DNA of 64,000 nt from Nocardia sp. NBC_00565 (GCF_036345915.1 NZ_CP107785.1:6572001-6636000); one strand, 5' to 3'; counted from the stretch's first letter, positions 19,315 through 28,176 are shown. Program-made: numbers and translations. The notes: generated from the letters alone by a model not told the origin.

Positions 19315-20123
19315 GTTGGGAAATGCCCGGAACGGCCTGGCTGTTCTGCCCCGCCGACCGTCCCGAACGCTACGAAAAGGCCGCCGCGACAGCCGATGTG
19401 GTGATCATCGATCTCGAGGACGGGGTCGCCGCCGCGGATAAGGCGGCCGCGCGCAAGGCGCTCATCGATACGCCGCTGGATCCCGAGACCACCTTCGTGC
19501 GGATCAATGCTGTCGGCACCGATGACCACGGGCTGGATCTCGCGGCGCTGAGCAGTACCGAATACCGGCGGATCATGTTGCCGAAGACCGAATCCGCCCT
19601 CCAGCTCTCCTCGCTCACCGACTGCGAGGTGATCGCGCTGATCGAATCCCCGCTCGGCGCGATGACGATCGAGCATGCGGTGCAGGCGCACAATGTGATC
19701 GGGGTCATGTGGGGCGCGGAGGATCTGGTCGCCGGGCTCGGCGGCAACGCCAGCAGGCATGCCGACGGTAGCTACCGCGATGTGGCCCGGCATGTTCGGT
19801 CCACCACACTGCTCGCGGCCAAGGCGTACGGGAAGTTCGCGCTCGACTCGGTGTACCTGAACTTCCGCGATCTCGACGGGCTGCGGGCGGAGTCGGCGGA
19901 CGCGGTCGCCGTCGGCTTCGATGCGAAAGTCGCGATCCATCCCAGCCAGGTGCCGGTCATCCGGGCGGCCTACGCACCGTCCGCAGACGAAATCGACTGG
20001 GCCCGAAGGGTGCTCGACGAGGTACCGAAGCATCGGGGTGTCTTCGCCTTCGAGGGCCGCATGGTCGATGCACCCGTGCTGCGCCACGCCGAGCGGATCG
20101 TGCGGCGCGCCAACCACACCTGA
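19311..20123 (+). CDS. citE: CitE-like CoA ester lyase (HMG-CoA lyase candidate)
   Basis: A 270-aa HpcH/HpaI-CitE superfamily protein. Landmarks are LFCPADRPERYEKAA near residue 11, the metal-site motif VVIIDLEDGVAAADK near 31, PKTES near 91 and ALIESPLGAMTIEHA near 114. True citrate lyase subunits CitD/CitF are absent. The orthologous position in M. tuberculosis is Rv2498c, reported as a stereospecific (R)-HMG-CoA lyase, so the same role (HMG-CoA to acetoacetate plus acetyl-CoA) is most likely. It is coupled to the MaoC gene by a 4-bp overlap. Confidence 0.88.
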   Translation: MSWEMPGTAWLFCPADRPERYEKAAATADVVIIDLEDGVAAADKAAARKALIDTPLDPETTFVRINAVGTDDHGLDLAALSSTEYRRIMLPKTESALQLSSLTDCEVIALIESPLGAMTIEHAVQAHNVIGVMWGAEDLVAGLGGNASRHADGSYRDVARHVRSTTLLAAKAYGKFALDSVYLNFRDLDGLRAESADAVAVGFDAKVAIHPSQVPVIRAAYAPSADEIDWARRVLDEVPKHRGVFAFEGRMVDAPVLRHAERIVRRANHT

Positions 20124-20154
20124 TTTCCGAGACGTTCAGCCAGGAGGTAATGCG

Positions 20155-22092
20155 GTGCAACCACAATGGGTGCCGACCGAATCAGATATCGCCGAAGCAC
20201 GCCTGACCGATTTCGCCCGATTCGTCGCGGCGCGCACCGGCGTTTCCGCGCCGGATTACCGGTCGCTGTGGCAGTGGTCAGTCGACGATCTCCCCGGCTT
20301 CTGGGGCGCACTGTGGGACTACTTCCAGCTCGGCCCGATCGCGGGTGAGGTGCTGGCGAGCACCGAAATGCCGGGCGCGCAGTGGTTTCCCGGCACCCGG
20401 CTGAACTATGTGGATCAGGTCGTGCGGCAGTTCCGCACCGACCGGCCCGCCATTGTGGCGGTGCGCGAGGACGCCGCGCCGCGCGAGGTGTCCTGGACCG
20501 AATTGATCGACAGCACCGCGGCATTCGCGCGCACCCTGCGCTCGTTGGGGGTACAGGCCGGTGACCGGGTGGCCGGATATCTGCCGAACATTCCCGAAGC
20601 GGTGATCGCCTTTCTGGCCACCGCCAGCATCGGTGCGGTGTGGAGCGCCTGCGGGCAGGACTATTCGCCCAAGGCGGCGCTGGACCGGCTCGGCCAGCTC
20701 GAGCCCACCGTGCTGATCACCGCCGACGGTTACCGTTTCGGCGGCAAGGCACACGATAAGCGCGCCGATATCGCGGCGCTGCAGGCCGGACTCGACACCG
20801 TGAAAGCGACCGTCGTCGTCTCCCAACTGGGTCTGTCGGTGCCGGACGCACTGTCCTGGACCGAGGCGGCCGCCAATACCGAGGCCGTGGTGATCGACAC
20901 CGAGACGGTCGACTTCGATCATCCGCTGTGGATCGTCTTCTCCTCCGGCACTACCGGTCTACCCAAGGGCATCGTGCACGGCCACGGCGGCGTCGTGCTC
21001 GAGCACCTCAAAGCCGTTGCGCTGCAAGCCGATATCGGGGGCGACGACACCTTCTTCTGGTACACCAGCCCGAGCTGGATGATGTGGAATTTCCAGGTTG
21101 CTGGGCTGCTGGTCGGCGCGACCATCGTCACCTACGACGGCAGCCCCACCTATCCGACGCCGGATGCACTGTGGCACATCGCATCCCAGGTCGGCGCAAC
21201 CGTACTCGGCACCAGCCCCGGCTACGTGCTCGCCTGCATCAAGGCGGGTGCGGTGCCGCGTACCGACCACGACCTCGCCGCGCTACGACAGGTCGGCATC
21301 ACCGGCTCGTCGCTGCCGCCCGCGTCGGCAGTGTGGTTGGGCGAGAACGTCGGTAACCATGTGCAGGTCGCCTCGATCAGCGGCGGCACCGATGTGGTCT
21401 CCGCCTTCATCGGCGGTGCGCGCACGGTGCCGACCTGGCCGGGTGAGCTGTCGGCCCCCTACCTCGGCGTCGCGCTGGAGGCCTTCGACGCCGACGGCAA
21501 GCCGGTCCGCGACGAGGTCGGCGAACTCGTCATCACCAAGCCCATGCCGTCCATGCCGGTGCGCTTCTGGCGCGATCCCGACGGAATCCGTTACCACGAC
21601 GCCTATTTCGATATGTTCCCCGGCATCTGGCGGCACGGCGACTGGATCACCATCACCGATCGCGGTAGCGTCGTGGTGCACGGCCGCTCCGACTCCACCC
21701 TCAACCGCCACGGCATCCGCATGGGCAGCGCCGACATCTACCAATCCGTCGAACGCCTCCCCGAGATCACCGAGGCCCTGGTCATCGGCGCCGAACAACC
21801 AGACGGCGGCTACTGGATGCCGCTATTCGTCACCCTCACCCCCGGCACCGAACTCACCGAAGACCTGAAGACCCGCATCAACACCACCATCCGCACCGAG
21901 GTCTCCCCCCGCCACGTCCCCGACGAAATCATCGTCGCCCCCGGCATCCCCCACACCCGCACCGGCAAGAAACTCGAGGTCCCGATCAAAAAGCTCTTCC
22001 AGGGCGCGGACGCGGCCCGCGTCGTCGAACGCAGTGCGGTGGACAATCCGGACCTGCTCGACTGGTACGCCGCCGTCCGCCCACAAAGTTAG
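20155..22092 (+). CDS. Acetoacetyl-CoA synthetase
   Basis: A 645-aa acyl-adenylate-forming enzyme of the acetoacetate-CoA ligase family. The AMP-binding P-loop is FSSGTTGLPKGIVHGHGG near residue 262; ATYDGSPTYPTPD-type sequence (VTYDGSPTYPTPDALW), SISGGTDVVSAFIGG and the C-terminal HTRTGKKLEVPIKK are family hallmarks. The GTG start follows an AGGAGG site with a 7-bp spacer. It activates acetoacetate with ATP and CoA, so it recovers the product of the CitE-like lyase and of 3-hydroxybutyrate oxidation. It takes the place of the ScoAB CoA-transferase found in the mycobacterial cluster. Confidence 0.93.
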   Translation: MQPQWVPTESDIAEARLTDFARFVAARTGVSAPDYRSLWQWSVDDLPGFWGALWDYFQLGPIAGEVLASTEMPGAQWFPGTRLNYVDQVVRQFRTDRPAIVAVREDAAPREVSWTELIDSTAAFARTLRSLGVQAGDRVAGYLPNIPEAVIAFLATASIGAVWSACGQDYSPKAALDRLGQLEPTVLITADGYRFGGKAHDKRADIAALQAGLDTVKATVVVSQLGLSVPDALSWTEAAANTEAVVIDTETVDFDHPLWIVFSSGTTGLPKGIVHGHGGVVLEHLKAVALQADIGGDDTFFWYTSPSWMMWNFQVAGLLVGATIVTYDGSPTYPTPDALWHIASQVGATVLGTSPGYVLACIKAGAVPRTDHDLAALRQVGITGSSLPPASAVWLGENVGNHVQVASISGGTDVVSAFIGGARTVPTWPGELSAPYLGVALEAFDADGKPVRDEVGELVITKPMPSMPVRFWRDPDGIRYHDAYFDMFPGIWRHGDWITITDRGSVVVHGRSDSTLNRHGIRMGSADIYQSVERLPEITEALVIGAEQPDGGYWMPLFVTLTPGTELTEDLKTRINTTIRTEVSPRHVPDEIIVAPGIPHTRTGKKLEVPIKKLFQGADAARVVERSAVDNPDLLDWYAAVRPQS

Positions 22093-22169
22093 GTACGCGA
22101 ACTTCCCGTCGTCGGGCCTCGGTCGGACAGCGCGCCGCGATCTGGCCGGGCTCGGTCACCGATCGACCA

Positions 22170-22207
22170 TTTGTGGCTACAATAATATTTATAAAAGTGG
22201 CCACAAA
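22170..22207. promoter_or_regulatory. Inverted repeat over the toxin-antitoxin promoter
   Basis: TTTGTGGC (22170-22177) and GCCACAAA (22200-22207) are perfect 8-bp arms flanking a 22-bp, very AT-rich core that includes TACAAT and TATAAA hexamers, striking in this high-GC DNA. The right arm runs into the AAAGGAG ribosome site of the antitoxin. This is the expected layout for antitoxin/toxin autoregulation. Confidence 0.65.
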
Positions 22208-22217
22208 GGAGCGCAGC

Positions 22218-22472
22218 ATGGACGTCGGTATTCGAGAACTACGTGACAGCCTCAGCCGCCATCTGGCCGAGGTCCGCTCCGGACATACGGTGACCATCAC
22301 CGATCACGGACGGCCGATCGCCCGCATCGTTCCCGTCGATCGCCCGACCCGGCTGGAGCAATTGCGTGCTGAAGGGCGCGTGCAGCCCGCGCGCAAGAAG
22401 AAGCAGCCCACGCCCGAGCCGATCCATGGGAAGGGCATTGTCAGCGAACTCATCGAAGAGCAGCGTCGGTGA
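22218..22472 (+). CDS. vapB: Antitoxin, Phd/YefM (VapB) type
   Basis: An 84-aa antitoxin. The N-terminal Phd/YefM DNA-binding fold is recognised from MDVGIRELRDSLSRHLAEVR, TVTITDHGRPIARIVPV; the C-terminal half is basic then acidic (ARKKKQP, IVSELIEEQRR), the usual disordered toxin-binding tail. AAAGGAG is well placed before the ATG. The stop overlaps the toxin GTG by 4 bp, giving coupled translation. It should neutralise the PIN toxin and bind the upstream repeat. Confidence 0.9.
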   Translation: MDVGIRELRDSLSRHLAEVRSGHTVTITDHGRPIARIVPVDRPTRLEQLRAEGRVQPARKKKQPTPEPIHGKGIVSELIEEQRR

Positions 22473-22909
22473 TCGGATACCTCGATAGGTCGGCCTTCGT
22501 ACCCCTGCTGGTCAGTGAGCCGAGCAGTGACGCCTGCCGCCGGTTCTGGGACGACGCTGACGCCGTCGTGTCGAGCAGGATGCTGTACGTGGAGACTGCG
22601 GCGGCGCTCGCACAGGCGCATCGAATGGCACGTCTCGATGACGCGGCGTATGCGTCGTGCCGAGGTCTGCTGGACCAACTCTGGCCACAGCTCGAGGTCA
22701 TCGAAGTGGATGAGGAATTGATCCGGCGCGCGGCCGAACTCACCGGCCTCCTCGCGTTACGCGGATACGACGCCGTCCACTGCGCCGCCGCCGAACAGTT
22801 GGAGGACCCGGATCTCGTCGTCGCATCCGGCGACAAACGTCTACTCGACGCGTGGAAGTCATTGAGGCTGGCGACCTTCGACACAAACGCACCTGAGGAC
22901 GCTGCCTGA
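22469..22909 (+). CDS. vapC: PIN-domain toxin (VapC type)
   Basis: A 146-aa PIN-domain ribonuclease. The acidic active-site set is visible: Asp6 in GYLDRSA, Glu in LYVETAAAL (near 42), Asp in RGYDAVHCAAA (near 100) and Asp in VASGDKRLL (near 118). The length is normal for VapC, and nothing suggests inactivation. VapC toxins cleave specific RNAs, often tRNA or rRNA; the target cannot be read here. The GTG start overlaps the antitoxin stop. Confidence 0.9.
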   Translation: MIGYLDRSAFVPLLVSEPSSDACRRFWDDADAVVSSRMLYVETAAALAQAHRMARLDDAAYASCRGLLDQLWPQLEVIEVDEELIRRAAELTGLLALRGYDAVHCAAAEQLEDPDLVVASGDKRLLDAWKSLRLATFDTNAPEDAA

Positions 22910-22983
22910 TCTGAAATGGGGGTGGATGCCTCGACCTGGGCAAATCTGGTGGGGCTTGGGGCATCGGGGGGTGGCGTTGTCGT

Positions 22984-22989
22984 TACCAT
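22984..22989 (+). promoter_or_regulatory. Leaderless-type -10 element before double-TetR gene 1
   Basis: TACCAT ends 7 bp before the ATG at 22997 and there is no purine-rich ribosome site, the spacing expected when transcription starts at the A of the start codon. A similar element precedes the paralogous gene at 24573. Confidence 0.5.
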
Positions 22990-22996
22990 TGCGGGC

Positions 22997-24286
22997 ATGA
23001 GTGTCGACAATCGCCGTACGGCGCGCAAAGCGGTCAGCGGCGACTCGGCACCGCGGGAGGTGCGGCGGCGGCCGAAGAATCGGCGGGCCCAGATCGCGGC
23101 GGCCTCGGCGGCCGCATTCGGTGCGCTGGGCTATCACGGTGTGAGCATGGAGGACATCGCGTCGGGGCTCGGGATCAGCTCGGCGGCGCTGTATCGGCAT
23201 TATCCGAGCAAATACGCGCTGTTCCGGGCGGAATTGCTGCGGGTGGGCCAGGCGATGACGGAATCGGTCGAGCTACCGGAGACGGCGGCGGACTCGGGGA
23301 TGGCAGCCGACGGAGTCGGCGGGGTGGGTCAACACTGGTCTCCGGAACGCAAGCTGCGCCACGTGCTCGACGCGCTCATCGGCGTCACGATCGAGAACCG
23401 GTCGACGGTCACCCTGGTGCGCTGGGAGGGCCGCTATCTGGTGCCGGAGGATCTGACGGTCCTCACCGATCAGCAGCTCGCCGTCGTCGGCGCCATCGGC
23501 ACGCAACTGGCCGCACTGCGACCGACACTCGCGGAGGACGAGCTGCGGATACTGCGCGCCGCACTGCTGAGCGCGATCACCAGTATCGCTGATCACCATG
23601 CCGCGCTGCCCGCGAAATCCCTTGCCCGACTGCTGAGTTCGGCGTGCTGGGCGCTGGTGCCGGCCGAGCTGCCCGCGCTGGACGTACATGCCGCACTGCC
23701 GGTGGCCGCGGAGATCCCGGATTCGTTCAAGCACGAGCTGTTGCTACGCAAGGCCGTCGAACTCTTCCACGATCGCGGCTACCCGAATGTCAGTGTCGAG
23801 GAGATCGCCACTGCCGCAGGGCTTTCCGCCGCCTCGGCGGTCTACCGGTTCTATCGGGGCAAGAGCGATCTGCTCGCGGCCGCCTTCCGGCGGGCCGCCG
23901 ACCGGGTCTCCGGCGCGATCGGGCCGGCGGTCGCGGCGGCCCCCGACGCCGAAGGGGCGCTCACCACGCTGATCGACCAATACGTCGAGGGATCGTTCAC
24001 CGAACGCGCGCTGACCTTCGTGTATTACACCGAGTTCCAGCACGTTCCGACCGACGAGCGCACCGTACTGCGAAATATCCAGCGTCTCAGCGTCGAAGAG
24101 TGGGCCCGGCTGCTGCGCGAGGTGCGTCCGGAGCTCTCACCCGCCGAGGCCCGGTTCCTCATCCACGCGGCATTCGCATTGGTCGTCGATCTGGGCCGGA
24201 CCTTCAGCGCCGAACCGATCGCCGCCCCGCCGCGGGTTCGGTTGCTCATGCAGCTCGTGCTGTTCGGCCGCCCGGCCCGCGCGTAG
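22997..24286 (+). CDS. Double-headed TetR regulator, copy 1
   Basis: A 429-aa protein with two separate TetR DNA-binding domains. The first (about 25-75) reads RRAQIAAASAAAFGALGYHG then GLGISSAALYRHYPSKYALF. The second (about 250-300) reads LLLRKAVELFHDRGYPNVSV then SAASAVYRFYRGKSDLLAAA. Each is followed by a helical ligand-type region, so the protein is like two TetR subunits in one chain. The ATG at 22997 is preferred over an upstream GTG because of the leaderless promoter and because its sequence aligns with the paralogue at 24573-25823. It has an insertion (about residues 98-112, Gly/Ala rich) absent from the paralogue. Confidence 0.87.
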   Translation: MSVDNRRTARKAVSGDSAPREVRRRPKNRRAQIAAASAAAFGALGYHGVSMEDIASGLGISSAALYRHYPSKYALFRAELLRVGQAMTESVELPETAADSGMAADGVGGVGQHWSPERKLRHVLDALIGVTIENRSTVTLVRWEGRYLVPEDLTVLTDQQLAVVGAIGTQLAALRPTLAEDELRILRAALLSAITSIADHHAALPAKSLARLLSSACWALVPAELPALDVHAALPVAAEIPDSFKHELLLRKAVELFHDRGYPNVSVEEIATAAGLSAASAVYRFYRGKSDLLAAAFRRAADRVSGAIGPAVAAAPDAEGALTTLIDQYVEGSFTERALTFVYYTEFQHVPTDERTVLRNIQRLSVEEWARLLREVRPELSPAEARFLIHAAFALVVDLGRTFSAEPIAAPPRVRLLMQLVLFGRPARA

Positions 24287-24300
24287 TCCCAAGGTGCCGC

Positions 24301-24390
24301 CCGCATCCGCATCCGCATCCGCATCCGCATCCGCATCCGCATCCGCATCCGCATCCGCATCCGCATCCGCATCCGCATCCGCATCCGCAT
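24301..24390. repeat. Perfect hexanucleotide repeat, 15 copies of CCGCAT
   Basis: Ninety bases of uninterrupted CCGCAT begin 14 bp after the stop codon of the first double-headed TetR gene. The block is open in several frames only because the unit is 6 bp. It lies between the two paralogous regulators, and the rest of the gap (24391-24560) shows no gene. Perfect repeats of this length are prone to slippage, so copy number may vary between isolates. Its role, if any, is unknown. Confidence 0.97.
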
Positions 24391-24560
24391 CGAGCAGGGT
24401 GGACTGGATCGCGCCGAACCACAAATTATGTTATCGATCATTCCGCGCTACATGAGCGTAAAGAAACCACTTGAAACCGCAGTTCCAGACATCTTTGTGA
24501 GCTTCAATTCAAGCAGATTCCATGGCTGGGAAGACCCATCTAGCAAGCGTCCGATTGGGC

Positions 24561-24566
24561 TAACAT
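24561..24566 (+). promoter_or_regulatory. Leaderless-type -10 element before double-TetR gene 2
   Basis: TAACAT ends 6 bp before the ATG at 24573, with no ribosome site between. The arrangement matches that of the first double-headed TetR gene. Confidence 0.5.
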
Positions 24567-24572
24567 CGCGGG

Positions 24573-25823
24573 ATGGATGCCGAGGATCGTCGCGCAACGG
24601 GGGACGCGAACGCAGGCCGCCCCGCACCGTCGCGTGCGGTGCGGCGCCGACCGCGCGACCGGCGCGCGCAGATCGCCGCCGCCTCCGCCGAGGCCTTCGG
24701 TTCCTTCGGCTATCACGGCGTCAGCATGGAGGACATCGCCTCCCGCCTCGATATCAGCTCCACCGCGCTCTATCGGCACTATCCCAGCAAATACGCGCTG
24801 TTCCGCGAGGAGGCGCTGCGTCTGGCCGCGCTGAGCACCGAGGCCGTGCGCCTGCCGGACGAACTGCACGACCGCCCCGCCACCGAACGCCTCGACCACA
24901 TCCTCAACGCCCTCATCACGGCCGCCATCGCGAATCGGCGCAGCGCAGCGCTGCTGCGCTGGCAGAACCGCTACCTCGACAACGCCGATCGCCAGATCCT
25001 CATCGATCATCTGATCACCACCGATGCGGCAGCCCGCGCCCTGCTGGCCGAGATCCGACCGGACCTGCCCGACGACGATCGCGCGGTGCTCTCGGCCGCG
25101 GCGATGAGCGTGATCGGCAGCATCTGCGATCATCATGTGTCGATTCCGGTGCGCGCATTGGCGGCCCTGGTGCGCGCCGCCTGCGAGGCGGTGCTCGCGT
25201 GCACACTGCCCGCACCCGGTGACGACACCGAATCCCTTGGGGCGAAAGAGGTTCCGCTCACCTTCAAACACGAACTGCTGTTGGTGCGAGCGATCGAACT
25301 GTTCCACGAGCGCGGATATCCCAATGTGAGCGTGGAGGACATCGCCAATGCGGCCGGCCTGCCCGCCTCGTCGGCGGTGTACCGCTTCTACCGCAGCAAG
25401 GGCGATCTGCTCGCCGCGGCGTTTCGCCGTGCGGCGGACCGGGTTTCGGCGGCGATCGGACCCGCCATCGCGGCATCGGATAGTCCGGAGCAGGCGCTGC
25501 GGACCCTCATCGAGCTGTATGTGCGGGGCTCGTTCGCCGAGCGCGCGCTGACCTTCGTCTACTACGCGGAGATCAGCAATGTGCCGCCCGAGGATCGCAC
25601 CGTATTGCGAAATATCCAGCGGCTCAATGTCGAAGAGTGGGCCAAGCTGCTCATCGGGGTCCGGCCGGAACTCTCACCGGCGGCGGCGCGGGTGCTCGTC
25701 CATGCCGCGCTGGCCCTGGTCGTCGACCTCGGTCAGTGGCTCGGGCCGGATAACCCGCTGTGCTCGCGGCAGCGGGTCATCCACCTGATGCAGGTCATCC
25801 TCTTCGGTCGCCCCGCGCACTGA
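24573..25823 (+). CDS. Double-headed TetR regulator, copy 2
   Basis: A 416-aa paralogue of the protein at 22997-24286, similar over its whole length, with two TetR DNA-binding domains. The first (about 25-75) includes DIASRLDISSTALYRHYPSK; the second (about 240-290) includes IANAAGLPASSAVYRFYRSK. The C-terminal region RALTFVYYAEISNVPPEDRT closely matches copy 1 (FVYYTEFQHVPTDERT). The conserved recognition helices suggest the two could bind related sites. Neither has an adjacent obvious target gene, so their regulon is unknown. The tandem arrangement shows a local gene duplication. Confidence 0.88.
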   Translation: MDAEDRRATGDANAGRPAPSRAVRRRPRDRRAQIAAASAEAFGSFGYHGVSMEDIASRLDISSTALYRHYPSKYALFREEALRLAALSTEAVRLPDELHDRPATERLDHILNALITAAIANRRSAALLRWQNRYLDNADRQILIDHLITTDAAARALLAEIRPDLPDDDRAVLSAAAMSVIGSICDHHVSIPVRALAALVRAACEAVLACTLPAPGDDTESLGAKEVPLTFKHELLLVRAIELFHERGYPNVSVEDIANAAGLPASSAVYRFYRSKGDLLAAAFRRAADRVSAAIGPAIAASDSPEQALRTLIELYVRGSFAERALTFVYYAEISNVPPEDRTVLRNIQRLNVEEWAKLLIGVRPELSPAAARVLVHAALALVVDLGQWLGPDNPLCSRQRVIHLMQVILFGRPAH

Positions 25824-25876
25824 GTTCTGCGGTGCAGCAACACATCCCGTGCCGTCGCCTGGCTGATCGCCGATGT

Positions 25877-26491
25877 CTATGTCGATCTGCCGTCGCCGTC
25901 CAGCGGCGCGCCGTCGAGTCCTGTTTCGGTCATTTTGATGTTCAGCTGAGCGGCGAACCCGGGTCCGGATACGGACAGGGGCCACCTGCGGAATTCGAAC
26001 AGGATGAAACCGGCGCGCTGCTGGCCGCGCACCCCATGACCGATCGGACGGGTGTCGGCTCCTTCCAACAGCCAGTCGTACAGGGGGCGCAGATCGTCCT
26101 CGCGCCAGCCCTCGAGATTCGCGGCGTGCGCTGCCAGGGCGAGCTTCTCGGCGAAGTACCCGGGATCGAGAACGGTGCACCGGATCTCGATGTCCAGCTT
26201 CTCGAATTCGTGCCGCTGCCCGAACTGCCACCAACCGTGCACGTGCGTGACATCCGGGGTGACCGACCTGCCTTCGAACAGCCACCAGTAGTCAGTGATG
26301 AACGGCGCACGCAGCTGCAGCCACTTCTGCTCGTCGCCCAGAGCCGAGCATGAGTGTGGAACGTCCGCGAAATCCGGCCATTCGACTTCGGGACAGTCCC
26401 AGTCGGTCAGCCACGACCTGACCTGCTCCCGGTTCGCGATGAACCTGGACCTGAGCTCGTCCGCCTCTTGCCGCTCCGATCGTCGAAACAT
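25877..26491 (-). CDS. Hypothetical protein (204 aa)
   Basis: A 204-aa soluble protein of unknown family, rich in Trp (SWLTDWDCPEVEWPDF, WWLFEGRS, HGWWQFGQRHEFE). It starts at the ATG at 26489-26491 with a strong GGAGGAGG site 5 bp upstream. The same frame stays open upstream into an unrelated hydrolase remnant, which is chance read-through rather than a longer protein. No signal peptide or membrane segment is visible. Confidence 0.75.
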   Translation of the reverse strand: MFRRSERQEADELRSRFIANREQVRSWLTDWDCPEVEWPDFADVPHSCSALGDEQKWLQLRAPFITDYWWLFEGRSVTPDVTHVHGWWQFGQRHEFEKLDIEIRCTVLDPGYFAEKLALAAHAANLEGWREDDLRPLYDWLLEGADTRPIGHGVRGQQRAGFILFEFRRWPLSVSGPGFAAQLNIKMTETGLDGAPLDGDGRST

Positions 26492-26599
26492 CCAGACCTC
26501 CTCCGCCCCTGGGTAGATCCATGATGCCGCAGTTCGGCGCGTTATCCGCTGGATCCGGCCGGGGTGGACCGCACTGGGATCGCCGTGGACTCGACTACT

Positions 26600-26869
26600 G
26601 TGACCGAAGAATCGGATCAGCACCTCGTTGACCTGGTCCGATCGTTCCTGCTGAATGGCGTGGCCGCAGCCGGGGAGCACGACGGTTTCCCGCAGATCGG
26701 GGAACCCGCTGTCGCCGGACATCAGCTGCTGGGACTGTGGCAGTGCGAGTGCGCCGTCGTGGCCGTCGATCAGGAGCAGGGCCGGTACCTGGACTTGGTT
26801 GTGCCGCCAGCCTTTCGACAGTTCCCAGTTGCGGTCGAGGTTGCGGTACCAGTTGAGTCCGCCGGTGAA
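26600..26869 (-). pseudogene. Remnant of an alpha/beta-hydrolase (epoxide-hydrolase-like) gene
   Basis: The minus strand reads FTGGLNWYRNLDRNWELSKG, then VPALLLIDGHDGALALP and VVLPGCGHAIQQERSDQVNE. This is the C-terminal quarter of an epoxide-hydrolase-like alpha/beta-hydrolase, including the late acid-bearing strand and the catalytic His in GCGHAIQQE. A TGA (26870-26872) immediately precedes it, other stops follow further upstream, and the N-terminal nucleophile domain is absent. No start or ribosome site serves it. It is a decayed fragment. Confidence 0.75.
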
Positions 26870-26920
26870 TCAGCGCAGGCCGGCACGCCGTGCGAGTCAG
26901 GCTCGCCGAGGGTGAGCGAC

Positions 26921-28159
26921 CTAGCGCATCGGATAGCGGCGATCGATCACGTCGAACATGTTGGGCTGACCGGCTTTGTACAGTTCGCGGTCGATGAGCT
27001 CGAGCGGTTCCCAGAGGGGCATCGTGTAGCGGGGGGTGATGGTGGCGGGCGCGGCCGGTGCGCCGGAGGCGTGCAGGATGGCGTTGGCGGCGAGGCGGCC
27101 ACCTTCGTTGGCGCCCTCCATACAGGCGACGTTCATGCCGGTTTTGATCCAGTCGCCTGCTAGGAACAGGTTGTCGATGGCGGTGTAGGCGTCCGGGCGG
27201 TCGGACCAGGATCCGGGATTCTGGACGAAAATAGCGTCGTCGTAACCGATGTCGGGGGTACCCGCGCCGGTGAGGCCAGAGTCGATCATCCAGGAGTGCA
27301 GCATGTTGTCGGTGAGCTGGATGTCACCGTCGTCGTTGACGTGGGCCTTGATCTGCGCCCAGGTTTCGCTCGCGATCTCCTCGGGTGCGCATTGTTTGGC
27401 GGTCTTGCGGTTGAAGGTGCCGGGCTCGTCCCACTCGGAGATGGTGGCGGACAGCACATCCCGGACACTGCCGTCGCCATAGGTCGTCAATGGTCGGCGC
27501 CAGAACTGGGCCTCGCTGATCGAGGTCAGGCCCCAGGGTGCGTCGTTGTAGCCGACGTGGCCGTTGGCGAGGTCGACGCGCTCGCGTAGGAAGAACTGGA
27601 TGCCGACCATCCAGGCGGCCTGTAGGTTTCGGATTCGGTCCACGGTGGGGTCGGCGGCGGCGAGCTCGTCGGAGAGCACGTCCGGGAATTTGTCGAGCGG
27701 GATCGCCGCGAGGTAGTAGTCGGCCTCGACTCGGTGACGTACGCCGCCCTGGTCGGTCACGGTCGCCGAGGTGATATGCGCACCATCGCTGCTCAACCCT
27801 GAAAGCCGCTGGCCCAGTTGGAAGGTCACGCCGATCGAGCGCAGGTAGTCGATCCACGGGTTGATCCACGCTTCGGTGGTCGGGCCGTTGAGCACGCGGT
27901 CGTTGCCCTTGCCGTCGGTGTCGTTATTGAGATTCAACACCGACCAGACGTACTCCTCGCCGACCAGGCCGATCGAATGTGCGCTGCAGTTACGGGATTT
28001 GGTGGCGACAAGCTCGCGGATGAAGCCGTCGCCGAGGAAGCGGTTGTACTCCGGCGACGAGTTGTCCAGGATCTGATGTACGCGGCGGATGAACTCTCTC
28101 AGCGACTTCTCGTCCACGTCGTCAGCAGGCGCGAGGACCGCGACACCAGGGTTCGGCAC
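26921..28159 (-). pseudogene. N-terminally truncated FAD-dependent amine-oxidase-like oxidoreductase
   Basis: A 412-aa frame carrying the C-terminal three quarters of a phytoene-desaturase/HpnE-like flavoprotein. The FAD-binding C-terminal motif NLFLAGDWIKTGMNVACMEG with ANEGGRLAANAIL is intact. The N-terminal Rossmann GxGxxG dinucleotide site that all such enzymes need is missing: the frame opens directly with MPNPGVAVLAPADDVDEKSL. Its upstream sequence is occupied by the divergent glycosyltransferase promoter, so the first 100 or so residues were deleted. No ribosome site precedes the nominal GTG. Probably non-functional. Confidence 0.7.
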
Positions 28160-28163
28160 CTGC

Positions 28164-28169
28164 TAGGTT
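28164..28169 (+). promoter_or_regulatory. Leaderless-type -10 element before the glycosyltransferase
   Basis: TAGGTT ends 7 bp before the ATG at 28177 and no ribosome site is present. Confidence 0.45.
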
Positions 28170-28176
28170 CGCGTGC

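Noticed and set aside
22916..22996. A start for the first double-TetR gene 27 codons upstream
   Set aside because: The extra residues do not align with the paralogue and would place the leaderless promoter inside the gene.
24137..24441. Minus-strand proteins made of Met-Arg or Asp-Ala dipeptide repeats
   Set aside because: They are only translations of the CCGCAT repeat and carry no other coding signal.
26492..26722. A fusion of the 204-aa hypothetical protein to hydrolase sequence
   Set aside because: The open frame joins them by chance: the hypothetical gene has its own strong ribosome site and the hydrolase part is a fragment behind a stop codon.
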